From Annona cherimola (lineage: Eukaryota; Streptophyta; Magnoliopsida; Magnoliales; Annonaceae), in the NCBI GenBank assembly GCA_030490835.1, contig CM059972.1, forward strand, positions 47,285,452 through 47,349,451: DNA of 64,000 nt, read 5' to 3'. The notes under the pieces were generated by a model. It searched no databases. It was not told where the DNA came from and was given only the letters and a program-made list of their open reading frames with translations. How positions within the stretch are numbered: position 1 is the stretch's first letter; the number at the start of each line of letters is the position of its first letter. The position numbers were made by a program, and so were the translations under genes. Below, in pieces: positions 1 to 10,448 of the stretch.

Positions 1-226
1 ACAAGGATGTGTGAGCTTGGAAGAGTGGAGTATGGAAAGGTTGCCCAAACCACTATAAATCTTGTCTACTGTTTTTCATCTTTGCTTTCATTATCTTATT
101 GCTTTCTATTTGTTACACTCAAGGGGATTAAACTTTAAAGGGGTTAAGTTTTAATTTACCAAAGAATTTTTAAAAACCCAATTCACCCCTCCCCTCTTGG
201 ATTTTTCCATTAACTCGGGACCAACA
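1..226 (+). mobile_element. 3' end of a Sirevirus-type copia LTR (partial)
   Basis: This stretch closely matches the last 230 bases or so of the complete LTR at 15862-17575. Shared features are the segment around GTGTGAGCTTGGAAGAGTGG, the run TTCACCCCTCCCCTCTTGG and the terminus ending GGGACCAACA. It stops at CCAACA, which pairs with the TGTTGG start of that family. The sequence after it (from 227) is gypsy LTR, not a primer-binding site, so this is the right end of a solo LTR or of another family member inserted into a gypsy LTR. The rest lies left of the window. Confidence 0.85.
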
Positions 227-487
227 GTATGTATGCAATGGAAATGCCATTATTAGGTCAAGAGGACCTATGATGTATAACAGCATGTGTGAAATGGTTA
301 AAAGGATATGTACAAGTGTACCATTGCTTATGTTATAAATGAAATGATGATGAATGAAGAAACGAAAAAAATTTGGACGAGTTCCAATTAAAATCCCGCC
401 GCGTGATCAGGGCAGCAATCCTAATTCACATTTACCAATCGATAGATCTTTAGGTAAGGAAGTGACGTCTCGGTTTGGGGCGTTACA
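227..487 (+). mobile_element. Tekay-type gypsy LTR, 3' terminal fragment
   Basis: The stretch matches the 3' ends of the plus-oriented LTRs at about 27360-27620 and 37600-37857. It contains the segment around AAAATCCCGCCGCGTGATCAGGG and ends GGTTTGGGGCGTTACA, the counterpart of the GGGGCGCCACA terminus. It sits between a copia LTR end on the left and copia reverse transcriptase coding sequence on the right. It is therefore an insertion in copia element A that was later hit itself. Confidence 0.8.
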
Positions 488-1486
488 GATAATACATTAT
501 TCATTAAGTATAAAAGTAAAAATATTTTAATTGTTCAAATTTATGTAGATGATATAATATTTTGTGCTACTGACGAAACTCTGTGCTAAGAATTTTCTAA
601 GATTATGCAGAGCAAATTCGAAATGAGCATGATGGGAGAATTGAATTTCTTTCTTGGATTGCAAATCAAGCAACAAGAAAAAGGAATCTTAATAAATCAG
701 TCCAAGTATATCAAAGAAATGCTAAAGAAATTCAGAATGCCGACTAGCAAGGGAGCAAACACTCCAATGAGTTCAACAATTAAGATCGACACGGATGAAA
801 ACGATAAATGTGTCGAATAGAAGCTATATAGAAGCATGATAGGATCTTTATTATATTTAACCGCTTCTAGACCTGATATTCTATTCAGTGTTTGTTTGTA
901 TTCTAGGTTTCAATCATGTCATAAAGAATCACATTTAATGGCTGTAAAAAGAATTTTTAAATATTTGATAAATACCACTAATCTTGGACTTTGGTATCCA
1001 AAGGGGTCAACCTTTGATCTAATCGGCTACTCGGATGCAGATTTTGCGGGATACAAAGTAGATAGAAAAGGTACTAGTGGAACATGTCAATTTCTTGGAA
1101 ACATGTTGGTTTCATGGTATTCAAGGAAATAAACTAGTGTTGCTCTATCTACGGCGGAAGCCAAATATATAGCCGTCGGGAGCTATTGTGCCCAATTACT
1201 TTGGATGAAACAACAACTTAAAGATTATGGTGTTGATTATTATAATATTCCAATTAGATGTGATAATACAAGTGCAATTTGTTTGACTAAAAATCCTGTA
1301 TTGCATTCTAGAACCAAACATATAGATATAAGACATCATTTTATTCGTGAACATGTTGAAAATCATGATGTTTGTTTGGAATATGTGAAAACTGAGGATT
1401 AGATTGCTGATATATTCAGCAAACCTTTAGCAAAAAAATCTTTTTACAAAATTAAAAATGATATGGGGATGATTCAATTAAATTAG
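488..1486 (+). pseudogene. Ty1/copia reverse transcriptase C-terminal part and RNase H (Sirevirus element A)
   Basis: One reading frame encodes the end of a copia RVT_2 domain and the RNase H. The RT active site YVDD is at 542-553, followed by the signatures MMGELNFFLGLQI, MIGSLLYLTASRPDI, YSDADFAG (RNase H) and RTKHIDIRHHFIRE. In an intact element this is the C-terminal end of the polyprotein that copies element RNA into DNA in virus-like particles. The frame is broken by stops at 587, 818, 1130 and 1400. At least the last three fall where the family has glutamine, so they look like CAA/CAG to TAA/TAG changes. There is no frameshift. The 5' part of pol is cut off by the gypsy LTR ending at 487. 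The natural stop is at 1484-1486. The lineage is supported by the env-like ORF and LTR downstream. Confidence 0.93.
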
Positions 1487-1519
1487 AAACAGTTAGATAG
1501 AAGAAATAGACTTAGAAAA

Positions 1520-1645
1520 GTCCAAGTCGATAGGCCAAGTCGACTCCGGACAACCCAAGTCGACTTCGGTGAAGTCGACTCCAGAAAGCGAAGTCGACTT
1601 TGCATCAGGGGCGAAGTCAACTTCGCCTAGGGTAAGTCGACTTCA
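1520..1645. repeat. AAGTCGACT palindrome array between pol and ORF2
   Basis: About seven copies of AAGTCGACTY or near variants lie within 126 bases. Several extend to the palindrome CGAAGTCGACTTCG. The same motif is clustered in this element's LTR (16020-16790). Clusters of palindromes in the LTR are a known feature of Sireviruses; a cluster between pol and the env-like ORF is less expected. Confidence 0.85.
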
Positions 1646-1654
1646 GCGCGCGAT

Positions 1655-1767
1655 CGTCAGACTTCTCTCCTCTCCTTTTCTTTCTTCTTCTTCCCTCTTC
1701 TCTTCTTCTCCATTTCTCCCACGTCAACTGTTCATTTTCTCCCTCTCGCACTTCATCTCTCCTGCTC

Positions 1768-1809
<42 letters not shown>

Positions 1810-2058
1810 CGACCCTGCTTTTTCACTCTCTCCTTCTCCTTCTTTCTCCCTATCACTGTCTCTTTCGGATTCTCTCTCTCGAGCTTCTTCTCTCTCTATC
1901 TTTCTTTCTCTCCGAATTTCCTCTGTTTCTTCCGGCTCTCTCTCTCTAACTGCCCTCAATCCATTTCTCTCTCATTTTTCCTCTCTCAAGCTCATCTTAG
2001 TCTCTCTCATTTTTCCTCTCTCAAGCTCATCTTAGTCTCTCTCATTTCTCTGTCTCTT
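1655..2058 (+). repeat. Pyrimidine-rich leader with (CT)n and a 35-bp tandem repeat
   Basis: This is a long C/T-rich tract resembling a plant 5' leader. It includes a (CT)n microsatellite at about 1772-1805. A 35-bp unit (CATTTTTCCTCTCTCAAGCT and following) is repeated about two times at 1973-2046. Open frames across it are low-complexity Ser/Leu/Phe strings and are not credible proteins. It lies directly before the ORF2 start at 2140. Confidence 0.7.
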
Positions 2059-2139
2059 TTGGTCTCTATTTCTTCTTTCTCATCTTTATTAGCTGCCTCT
2101 CAATCTCCATTCAAAAATCTCATTTCAAAAACAAATCCA

Positions 2140-2729
2140 ATGGCACCCAAATCAAGATTGCCCAAATTGGCCGTGTCCAAAACATCCCAAAGGCCCGTTC
2201 CCAGACCATCCGGCTCCCAAGCCGAAGAGGAAGTTCTTAGGAGGAAACAGACACCTCGAAGCATGCCCGGGAAGAACCGTCGACTTCTACCAACCGTTGA
2301 GTCAGATTCCAGGCCGGGACTCCATCAACGACCGCTCCTAGGGAAGAAGACCTCCAAACTTCCCAAAGCACTGAAACAGGGGCCAAAAGAAGGGGAACCT
2401 CAGCTACTAAAGGACAGGTCTTGAAAATGCCAACAACATATTTCAAGATCGACTTACAGCACAGCCGGTTCTATAAAAGCTTCTATGAGCGTAAGATTTT
2501 TGTACCAAAGATCATAGACTTTAAGTTTCTAAATGATTATGAGTTTGAGATTGAGGAGTTATTGGATTTCCAAGGATGGACTAGATTGCTAAAATCAGAT
2601 GATAGAGTATAACCTGACTTGACGAGGATTTTCTACTACTTATGGGATGATCAGTACTTCAGTACCTTTGTGAAAGGGGTTGAAATGTTTTTGGGAACAA
2701 GAGGGGTCCCAAGTTTAGATCATGCTATC
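2140..2729 (+). pseudogene. Sirevirus env-like ORF2, 5' part
   Basis: The start at 2140 is chosen because ATG sits in a favourable context (AATCCAATGGC) and opens a basic, Pro/Lys/Arg-rich N-terminus beginning MAPKSRLPKLAV. A frameshift near 2420 leads into a second frame (2421-2729) containing FYKSFYERKIF, LDFQGWTRLL and PDLTRIFYYLW. I recognise this as the plant-transposon domain found in the env-like ORF of Sireviruses. A stop at 2610-2612 again sits at a likely glutamine codon. The function of this protein is not established; it is called env-like by position only. The frame is interrupted at 2729 by element B and continues at 14454. Confidence 0.75.
2725..2729. repeat. Target-site duplication CTATC, left copy
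   Basis: CTATC lies directly left of the TGTGGTGCC terminus of element B. An identical CTATC lies at 14449-14453, just after the opposite terminus. A 5-bp duplication is normal for gypsy integration. Confidence 0.9.
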
Positions 2730-5700
2730 TGTGGTGCCCCAAACCTGAGCGCCACATCCTGAGCCTTACCTCGGGATCGTTTTGATTAGTAAACGTGATC
2801 AGGATTGTTGCCTTGTCACACGGCAGGTTTTAATGGTGTTTGTCTGATTTAATATTTTCTCATAAGAATTTAATTTCTCATATTTCCATTTCAAACATAT
2901 CTAAATCATTTCCAACTCACGCATAACTAAGTCATTTCAATCCATTCTACATATATACACCGCATGATGTTCAAGCAACATTTCAACTTTTGACTAAATC
3001 ATATGTCACTGCATGTATACATCATAGTCATCAATATAAAACATTCAAATAGTTTACATCCATATCTCATGAGTTTTCATAACATATCAATTCTAAAGTT
3101 TTTCTATTATTTCCTTAAGCTTGCACTTGCTCCTTCGCCATATCCTGTCCTTCACCTGTCTTTGGGTTTGGAAAACAAAATTGTAAGTCGAAACTCAATA
3201 AGCAAGCTATTTGCATTTTACAGGAAATCATTTTAGGCAACATTTTTGCATTTAAAACCATATTGGAAAGCACATTATACCTTATCAAAAGGTATATCTT
3301 GAAAACGTAAAATCTTATACCCATCACGAGTACCATATGCATAATACCATATGAAAACATGAACATAATCATCATAATTCCCTTAGGATAGAAGCTAGCC
3401 AGGTGACCATCCGTCCATGTTAACTCCCATTTTAGAGAGGGCGCCGCCGGCCTTGGGCCTATTTTAAGCGACTTGGCCACACCAAGGGGGGACAATCGGT
3501 CCGCTCATACCCTTCAAGTGGACCTAGTACCCTGTGCACATGAACTTTTTCATAAATCCAACTTTAACATGCTAGCATGATTTTTTCCATCAGAAACATA
3601 GAATCACATCATTTTTCCATAGCATTTATCAAAGAAGAATTTCATAATATTGCATTTGAAGTAAATACATCATTTCAACACCATTTTGCTAAGGGATATC
3701 CATCCTTAAACATATTAGAAATAATTTCCACAATTTCATCAAACAAGTTAAAGCAAAAATTGCATTTATGTAAACAATTTAGAAAACAAAATTCATTTAG
3801 AAAATTTGCTTGCTTACTTGTGTCTCTTAGCTTTCCGATTCTGCTTTTTCTTTGCCTTTGCCTTTGCCTACATGAGAATAATATTTTTTTTTCTTATATT
3901 TTTTTTCTCATATTTCATTTAGTTTTTCAACCCATTCCATTCACATATATCATTTATTTGACTTCACCAGTTATTATGCACATATATAGCACATTTTTAC
4001 ACATTTCATCAGCTAACACGTAACATGACCTATATAACCCCATAAATAGGGTATTCATTAATTCACATAAAATTCATTCAATAATTATCATTTATAGGTT
4101 CATTAACCTCAATTTGTCCTTTTATCAATCTTTTTCAAAATACACGCATTGGTGTTCCACTTATGCACACATCATCACTTCATACTTCATAAATAAATTT
4201 CATAATTTGACATAAATCATTATACACTCTAAACAGATGTATAATCATGAAATATATCATATTTTCATGCATTTTTGCACAAAATCACTTTTTACAAGTC
4301 ATTCATCACTTATACACATTTAACTATTCACATATGCCCATTTGGCAACACATACATAATGTATTTCATAAAATGTGCTAACTCAGAAATTTAATCCATA
4401 TTTCAGCATGTTGATTACCCTTAGTTACCACTGTACTTAGGGTATCTTTATGGGATTTAAATCCACCCACCATAGGTTTCCAAAACAGCAACATAGGAAC
4501 CCGTTTTTCACCCATTAAATGTATCTTTTGACACATCACCCTAAGCAGTTTAATAAATCCGATTTTTTAACAAATAATTCCATTTTTACTAATCCAAATT
4601 TATGGCATTAATACATGTTTAACATTTATAAATTAAAACCTCTCAAAACAGCAAGTTACTTACCCGTTTTGGTCCCGTTTCCACTCCGTTTAGCCATCAT
4701 TTCATAAACCTATAAAAAATTAGATTTGAGTTTATTTTCCCAAATCCTTTTGAGAATCAGTAATACATTAACCCTAGGGTATTTTTCCCTACCTAGCATT
4801 CACAAAGCATGCAAACCTATTTCCATATGAGTTTTAGCATAGAAATGAAGAAATCGGGTCATATTTACCCCTTTGCATTCCATATTTTCTAAAGTTCATC
4901 ATTTAAGCCAAAACCAACATATGTTTTGCATTAATACATTATTCATAATCTAATCACATCATCAAACCAAAACAGCAACTTGTCATGGAGATTTAGGGTT
5001 TATCAACTTGAGTTTTCAACTCATATGTCATTGAAATCAACACTTTCGCCATCTAAACATGGAAATTCATGTATAAAACTTAATACCCATTCAATATTCA
5101 TTCAAAAGCATGTTAAATCATCATTTTAAAGATTCTTTAAGCATCCCTTTCATATTCCCATTTTGGAGTTTAAAAACTTAAAATAACCAACTCAAACAAC
5201 ACATATACTTACTTGATTTAGTGCTAACTCAAACTCTAACACTTGGAGATGATTTCCTCCTCAAATTCACTTCTTTTTTTCTTTCTTTTCTTCCTTCTCT
5301 TTCTGGCCAAAATGGACGTGAGTTGCTGCTGTTGCTTGGAGTGAAAATTTCAGCACTTAGCAATTTTTCCAACCTCATCTCACATGGACGTGCATGGATT
5401 TATAAGCTGGATTTTTTTTCCAGCTGTGGGCCCCACTTATTGGGCATTTTCCACACCATTAAATGGTCACTTATCCCCTTTGAAGTGCTGGAAATTTTAC
5501 AGCCATGTAAATTTGGTTTTTATCAATTTTCAAAAATCCAAAAATTACTTTAATCCATGGTCGTCCAAGCTGTCCAGCTAGCACGTCATTTGCTGTCCAT
5601 TTTTCTAGCAATTTTTTTTATTTTTTTAATAGTTACCATTTAAGGGTAAAATATACACTTAATTCCCTTTAATTCATGCATTAATTTGGTGTTAAAAAAA

Positions 5701-6730
5701 TTATCAAAATGGCAGCAATAAGCATATTTCTGCACGTCACATTGCCCCATATGCTGTCCACTTTTTCTCTCTCCAATTCATCTGCATTCTAATATTTTTA
5801 TTGCTGGAAATTTGCAGGATTGAATGCATATATTGGTGTCCCTATATGTCAGCAATATAAATACACATTTTAAAAAATTAAAAAATCAAAATATGCAGCA
5901 AGATACCCCTTGGACGTCCCCATAGTGCCACCTTGCCTATGCATAGGTTGTTTGCTTTGTAGCTCCATCATGATAAATATTTAATGGCTGGATAATTCAT
6001 GTATTTTTGCATTTCATATAAATACATAAAATACTCTAGAAATGGGCTGCATTTGATATCTCAACTCCCATTAAAACCATGCAATTATGCATTGTACTCT
6101 AGCATTAATTGTTAGATACTTTTGAGGTGCATTAGTCAACCATGCTCACCTTTTTCAATGCAGGTATTTTCCCAATATTTTATACTTAATCTAAGCTATC
6201 CAAAATAAACATCTCATAATTTCATTCAACCGTTTCAAATTTCATCTTAATCCGATTTTCCTAGCTCTCGTTATAGTCGTTTAAAGTTAACAATTGAAAT
6301 TGAAATATAATCAATAAATCATAACACTCATTTCATCAAGAATTTTTCATAACCCAATAATTCCATAATATCAAGTCCAACATCATTAATTTTTATTTCA
6401 AATTTCATTTGAATCCGCCTTACAGGAGTTGAGTTATGAATTTTCTAATATTTTTCCACTTAACTTAACACTTATCACACCAATGCCCCTTATTCATTTT
6501 AAATGAATTAAACTGATTTTTCCATGATGTATTCGCACATTTAAATCAAAAGCAATTTGATCCAATCCCATTGTCTCATTTTAGCTCAAAATGATTAATC
6601 ACATCATTATTGCTAAGCCATAACCCTAATTGCAATAATTAGCAAAATCACATAAAACCTTCATAATTCAATAATTCACATATAAATATCATATACATGA
6701 TTAATGCATACATATGGGTTCTACATTGGT
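2730..6730 (-). repeat. 3' LTR of element B
   Basis: It is collinear with 10449-14448 over its whole length. Landmarks are the TGTGGTGCCCC terminus, the block around 3115-3180, the AAACAGCAACTT blocks and the CCAGCTGTGGGCCCCACTT block near 5420. It joins RT coding sequence at about 6730. Small open frames inside it occur in both LTRs and show no protein-like conservation. Confidence 0.9.
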
Positions 6731-7754
6731 ACCCTGACTGTAAATTAATCTTGGAGAAAGTCGTGGCTCCTTGCAATTGATCAAATAAATCGTCGATCCT
6801 GGGCAATAGATATTTATTCTTTATGGTAACCTTATTTAGCTCCCGGTAATCAATACATAGCCTCAAGCTTCCATCCTTTTTCCTCACAAACAATACCGGA
6901 GCTCCCCAAGGGGATACACTTGGTCTAATGAAACCCTTGTCCAACAGCTGCTGTATTTGCGGCCTTAGTTCATTCATCTCAGCTGGCGCCATTCTATAAG
7001 GAGTTTTAGAAATCAGAGCTGTACTCGATATTACATCTATCATCATATCCATTTCCTTTTGTGGAGGCAATGTGGTTAACTCTTTTGGAAATACATCGAA
7101 AAATTCTTTAACCACAGGTATTTGATTAATTTCTACCTCCATGCCCTTGTCTACATTCACTGACACCAAATAGGCTTGACATTTTTGTCAGATCATTCTG
7201 ACAGCTTTCATAGATGATATCAATATATTTGAACTGTCAGGTTGCCTCGGTTTTCCAATGGCAATCTCCTTTCCTGGAGTTGCTTCGAATTGCACTTTCT
7301 TATTCTTACAGTCTATGGTCGCTCCCCATTGGCTTAGCCAATCCATACCCAATATCACGTCGAACTCAGTCATAAGCAATAGGATCAAATCAGCTTCTAG
7401 AATCAATGATCCTATCCTAATTGGGCAGGCTTTGCATACTTGGATAGTACTTGCTAACCTATAGACTGGAGATTCTACATGTATAACCTGATTGGTCTCT
7501 TCTACTGGCAGTGCATGGGTGGTCACGTATTGGCATGCTATGAATGAATGGGTAGCACCAAAATCAAACAAAGCTACCGCCATATTCCCCAGAATATAAA
7601 CCTTACCTGGGACCACCTTCTCTTCCTGTTCTCGAGATTCTGTCCGGGTCAGGGAATGCACGTGCACCAAGTTCGTAGAAGTTCTCTGCTTGCTTGTTGC
7701 TCCAGGTATCCTAAGTTGAGCAGGTCTTCTACGTCCGTGAGATGACTGCACCTT
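6731..7754 (-). pseudogene. Gypsy aspartic protease and N-terminal reverse transcriptase (element B)
   Basis: This continues the gag frame. The protease part reads VALFDFGATHSFIA near 7558, where the family has an Asp-Ser-Gly type site. Here the middle residue is Phe (codon 7560-7562), a likely TCT to TTT change that would inactivate the enzyme. FDVILGMDWLSQW follows. A TGA stop lies at 7188-7190. RT then shows [58 protein letters not shown] and [10 protein letters not shown]. It stops at about 6731 where it fuses to LTR sequence, so palm motif YVDD and everything downstream are lost. In an intact element the protease cuts the polyprotein and RT makes the cDNA. This copy cannot do either. Confidence 0.92.
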
Positions 7755-9002
7755 ATTTGGGCAGTTCGGGGCTATGTGACCCACTTGATCACATATATAA
7801 CACTTGACCACTTTTACTTCCCCCGGCTTGCACTCCTTGGCGATGTGACCCGTCTGTCCACATTTGTAACACCGGTTTGATCCTTTTAAACACTCGCCTG
7901 TATGTCACTTTTGACACTTCCTACACAACGGTGAGCTTTTCTTCTTCAGGATTCCTTTTCCCTTTCTTACATTGCCTTTTCTAGCTTTCTCTTTTTCGGT
8001 TTCCATTTCCTTGGGACCCGTACTAAACGCCCTTGAACCCAATCTTAGTTCTTGAGTTCTCAAGGCTTTAATTTCCAAAGCCCTTGCTCTCTCAAGGCTT
8101 GAAGCATAGTCCTTTATCAGCAGAGGTGCCAAACTTTCCCGCATATATGGCCTCAATCGTTGTTGGAATCTCTGTGCCTTATTTTGTGGCACATTACCGA
8201 TCCAAGGCACATATCTGACTAGAGCGTTAAATTTCGTAGCATATTCAGTGACAGTCATCCTCCCTTGATACAACTTTTCAAATTCTATCACTTTTTGACT
8301 CTGCAATCCAACTGGGAGGTATTCCTTGTTAAACTCTTCCACAAAAGTTTGCCAAGACACTTCTCCGGGTCGTGGCATTATGATTAGCATCGTCTCCCAC
8401 CATTTGTGTGCGTCCTTTGCTAACAAATGAGTGGCACAAAGTACTTTCTGACGGTCATTGCACGGAGATATCCTAAATAATTTCTTAATCTCCGTCATCC
8501 ACTGCTCTGCATGGACCAGGTCGGGTTCTTCGAAAAACTTCAGGGGTCGTTGTGCTAGAAAGGCATTAATAGCTCTTCTATCAGCTTCCATTAACTGATT
8601 TTCATCGCTTAGAGGTGCCGGTGTGACAACAGGCTCCGCCATCGGAGTAGGTCCTTCTCTCTCTGTACTACCCAACTGAGCTTGTTGGGTTCTTTCCCAT
8701 AATCCTTGAATAATGTCGGCAGTCTGCTATGCCCAATCCCTAGTGGCTTGCTGCATCGCTTCCGTCACTGCTGCAACCACTCTTTCTTCTATGAGTCTAT
8801 TCTACCTCGACTCAATTTCCTCTTCCAAATTCCATTTAGGGATTTCATTATTCCTTCTCTGTTGATTCCTTTGGTTCGGTCCTTGTGTTACAGGCCTTCC
8901 TCTTTTAGGTCGGCTAGATTCACCAACTTCATGTTGGCTTGGAACCTCTGTCGCTGCCTCTTTTCCTTTATTTTTCCTTAATCCTGCTCTTGTTTCCACC
9001 AT
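7755..9002 (-). pseudogene. Gypsy (Tekay-type) gag with CCHC zinc knuckles (element B)
   Basis: The start is placed at the ATG at 9002-9000 (MVETRAGLRKNKGKEAATEV), a normal gag beginning; open frame extends 14 codons upstream. The retrotransposon gag core includes FLAQRPLKFFEEPDLVHAEQ, LAKDAHKWWETM, FVEEFNKEYLPVG and RMTVTEYATKFNAL. A Lys-rich linker is followed by zinc knuckles CYKCGQTGHIAKEC and CYICDQVGHIAPNC plus an upstream Cys-rich CRKCQK segment. Gag forms the particle and binds element RNA. Stops lie at 8802 (TAG), 8727 (TAG) and 7905 (TGA). The first two fit CAG to TAG. There is no frameshift between here and RT, so gag-pol was one frame. Confidence 0.93.
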
Positions 9003-9431
9003 TGTGTTAATATGAAAATCTAACAGCACACTTTTCATTTTCAATTAACATTAAATCATTATATGCATTTCATTTACAATCATCGTTAAATCATTGCATA
9101 CGCATTTCATCATCACATGGTTACAACCAATTCATTCAATCATAATCATATCACATCATTCAAGCTCATGCTCATTCATTGATACATATCTTAAACATCT
9201 GGAATTTAGTATATCAACATATTCATTCATATCCATCATATTCATATCATCACATTCATAGTTAGTACATGTAAAAGTAAACCACACTTATGTACACATT
9301 TAGCATAACACACACATTTCACACTTATATACATGTCAGTCTATCTTGGTAACCATAAACTAAAGCCACATTGTCATCAAGCCACACTTATATATACACA
9401 ACTTAAAAACCAAAACAAAAGATAAGAAAGT

Positions 9432-10232
9432 TCATCGTCCTCCTGGACCTCTCCTTAGACGTCTACATCTATGTGGAACTTGTGAGGGTGCCTCCATGAG
9501 CGTGCTAGTGTTGGACCATGCCTGAACCTCATCCTCTTCACTATCATTATCATCGTCCTCATTCACCCCTACAAACTCCACTATCTCCTCCTCTACTTCC
9601 TTCTCTTCCTCTTCCTCGAAGGGCTCGAGGAATTCCATCAGATCGTCATCATCATTGACCTCGGCCAATCGAACAATTTCACCTGTGTTTTCCATTATGT
9701 ATAACATGACTTCATCAGGTTTAGGAGGTGCAGGTAGTTCGATGACTCCCTTGGCACGACGCTTCTCGATATAGTGGACCATGTCGATTTCTTGCTGATG
9801 GAGTCGATCCCAAGGTGCTCCATAGCGAAATTGAATGCAACCGTCCACAAACCTGTACCATGGGCCATCGTCGGGGGGTATGGGTGCCTAAGTCCTTTCT
9901 CAAAAGTGCTGGAGATCTTACGAATCTACTATGTCAGTTGGAACACGAGGAGACCGGGGAATTCTAAGGTCTGTTCCTGGTAGAACTCGTGCCCTAGGTT
10001 TTTGACTGGAGGGCTCTCCTAGATCTTGTCCATGTTGACTTGAAGGGACATGGTAGCTTTCCTGAGTGTGGTCATGAGTGCGTATAAGTGAAAATCCTGG
10101 GGGAACTGATGGGAACGGTGCAATATTGTGCTGTGATTCCCACCACCTATGTATATTCTCTTCCCTCTGTTGTCTTCTCTCCTCCTTTTTTAACTCCTCC
10201 GCACTCATCATCCGCTTACCCCTATCCGCCAT
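9432..10232 (-). pseudogene. Unrecognised acidic ORF upstream of gag (element B)
   Basis: A single 266-codon frame from ATG (10232) to the stop at 9432, interrupted by three clustered stops at about 9888-9920. All three are one C-to-T step from Gln or Arg codons, so the frame was probably once open. The N-terminus is charged (MADRGKRMMSAEELKKEERR). The middle is Pro/Ser-rich, followed by YRFVDGCIQFRYGAPWDRL and a very acidic C-terminal part with runs such as DDDDLMEFLEPFEEEEEKEV. It lies on the same strand as gag, between PBS and gag, with about 200 bases of leader before it and 430 after it. I do not recognise the protein. An extra ORF here is known in Ogre-type gypsy elements but I do not recall one in Tekay chromoviruses. 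It could be a captured host fragment or a real accessory gene. Confidence 0.7.
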
Positions 10233-10431
10233 CTATACAACATAGCAATCAAATTGGATTGCAACATAATTTATCATCATATGACATGCATTTCATCATA
10301 TTATAAGCATACATAATCATCATATAATCATGTCTAATTTATCACATAATCATGTGTAATCATGCATATCTCATCATATTCCTTCAAATTTTCCATACTT
10401 AGAAATTTTACACGCCTATTTACCAATCCAT

Positions 10432-10443
10432 GCTCTGATACCA
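10432..10443 (-). other. Primer-binding site, initiator Met tRNA (element B)
   Basis: On the minus strand this reads TGGTATCAGAGC, the usual plant retroelement complement of the initiator methionine tRNA 3' end. It starts five bases (GAGCT) after the LTR end at 10449. It fixes the 5' LTR as the one at 10449-14448. Confidence 0.92.
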
Positions 10444-10448
10444 AGCTC

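Noticed and set aside
1569..1959. Long open frames on both strands over the CT-rich stretch
   Set aside because: They are Ser/Leu/Phe or Arg/Glu strings produced by a (CT)n microsatellite and have no protein-like composition.
3003..4023. Open frames of 77 to 148 codons in the 3' LTR of element B
   Set aside because: They also occur in the 5' LTR at 10683-11737 but with frame-altering differences and no codon-type conservation. LTR sequence is a better explanation.
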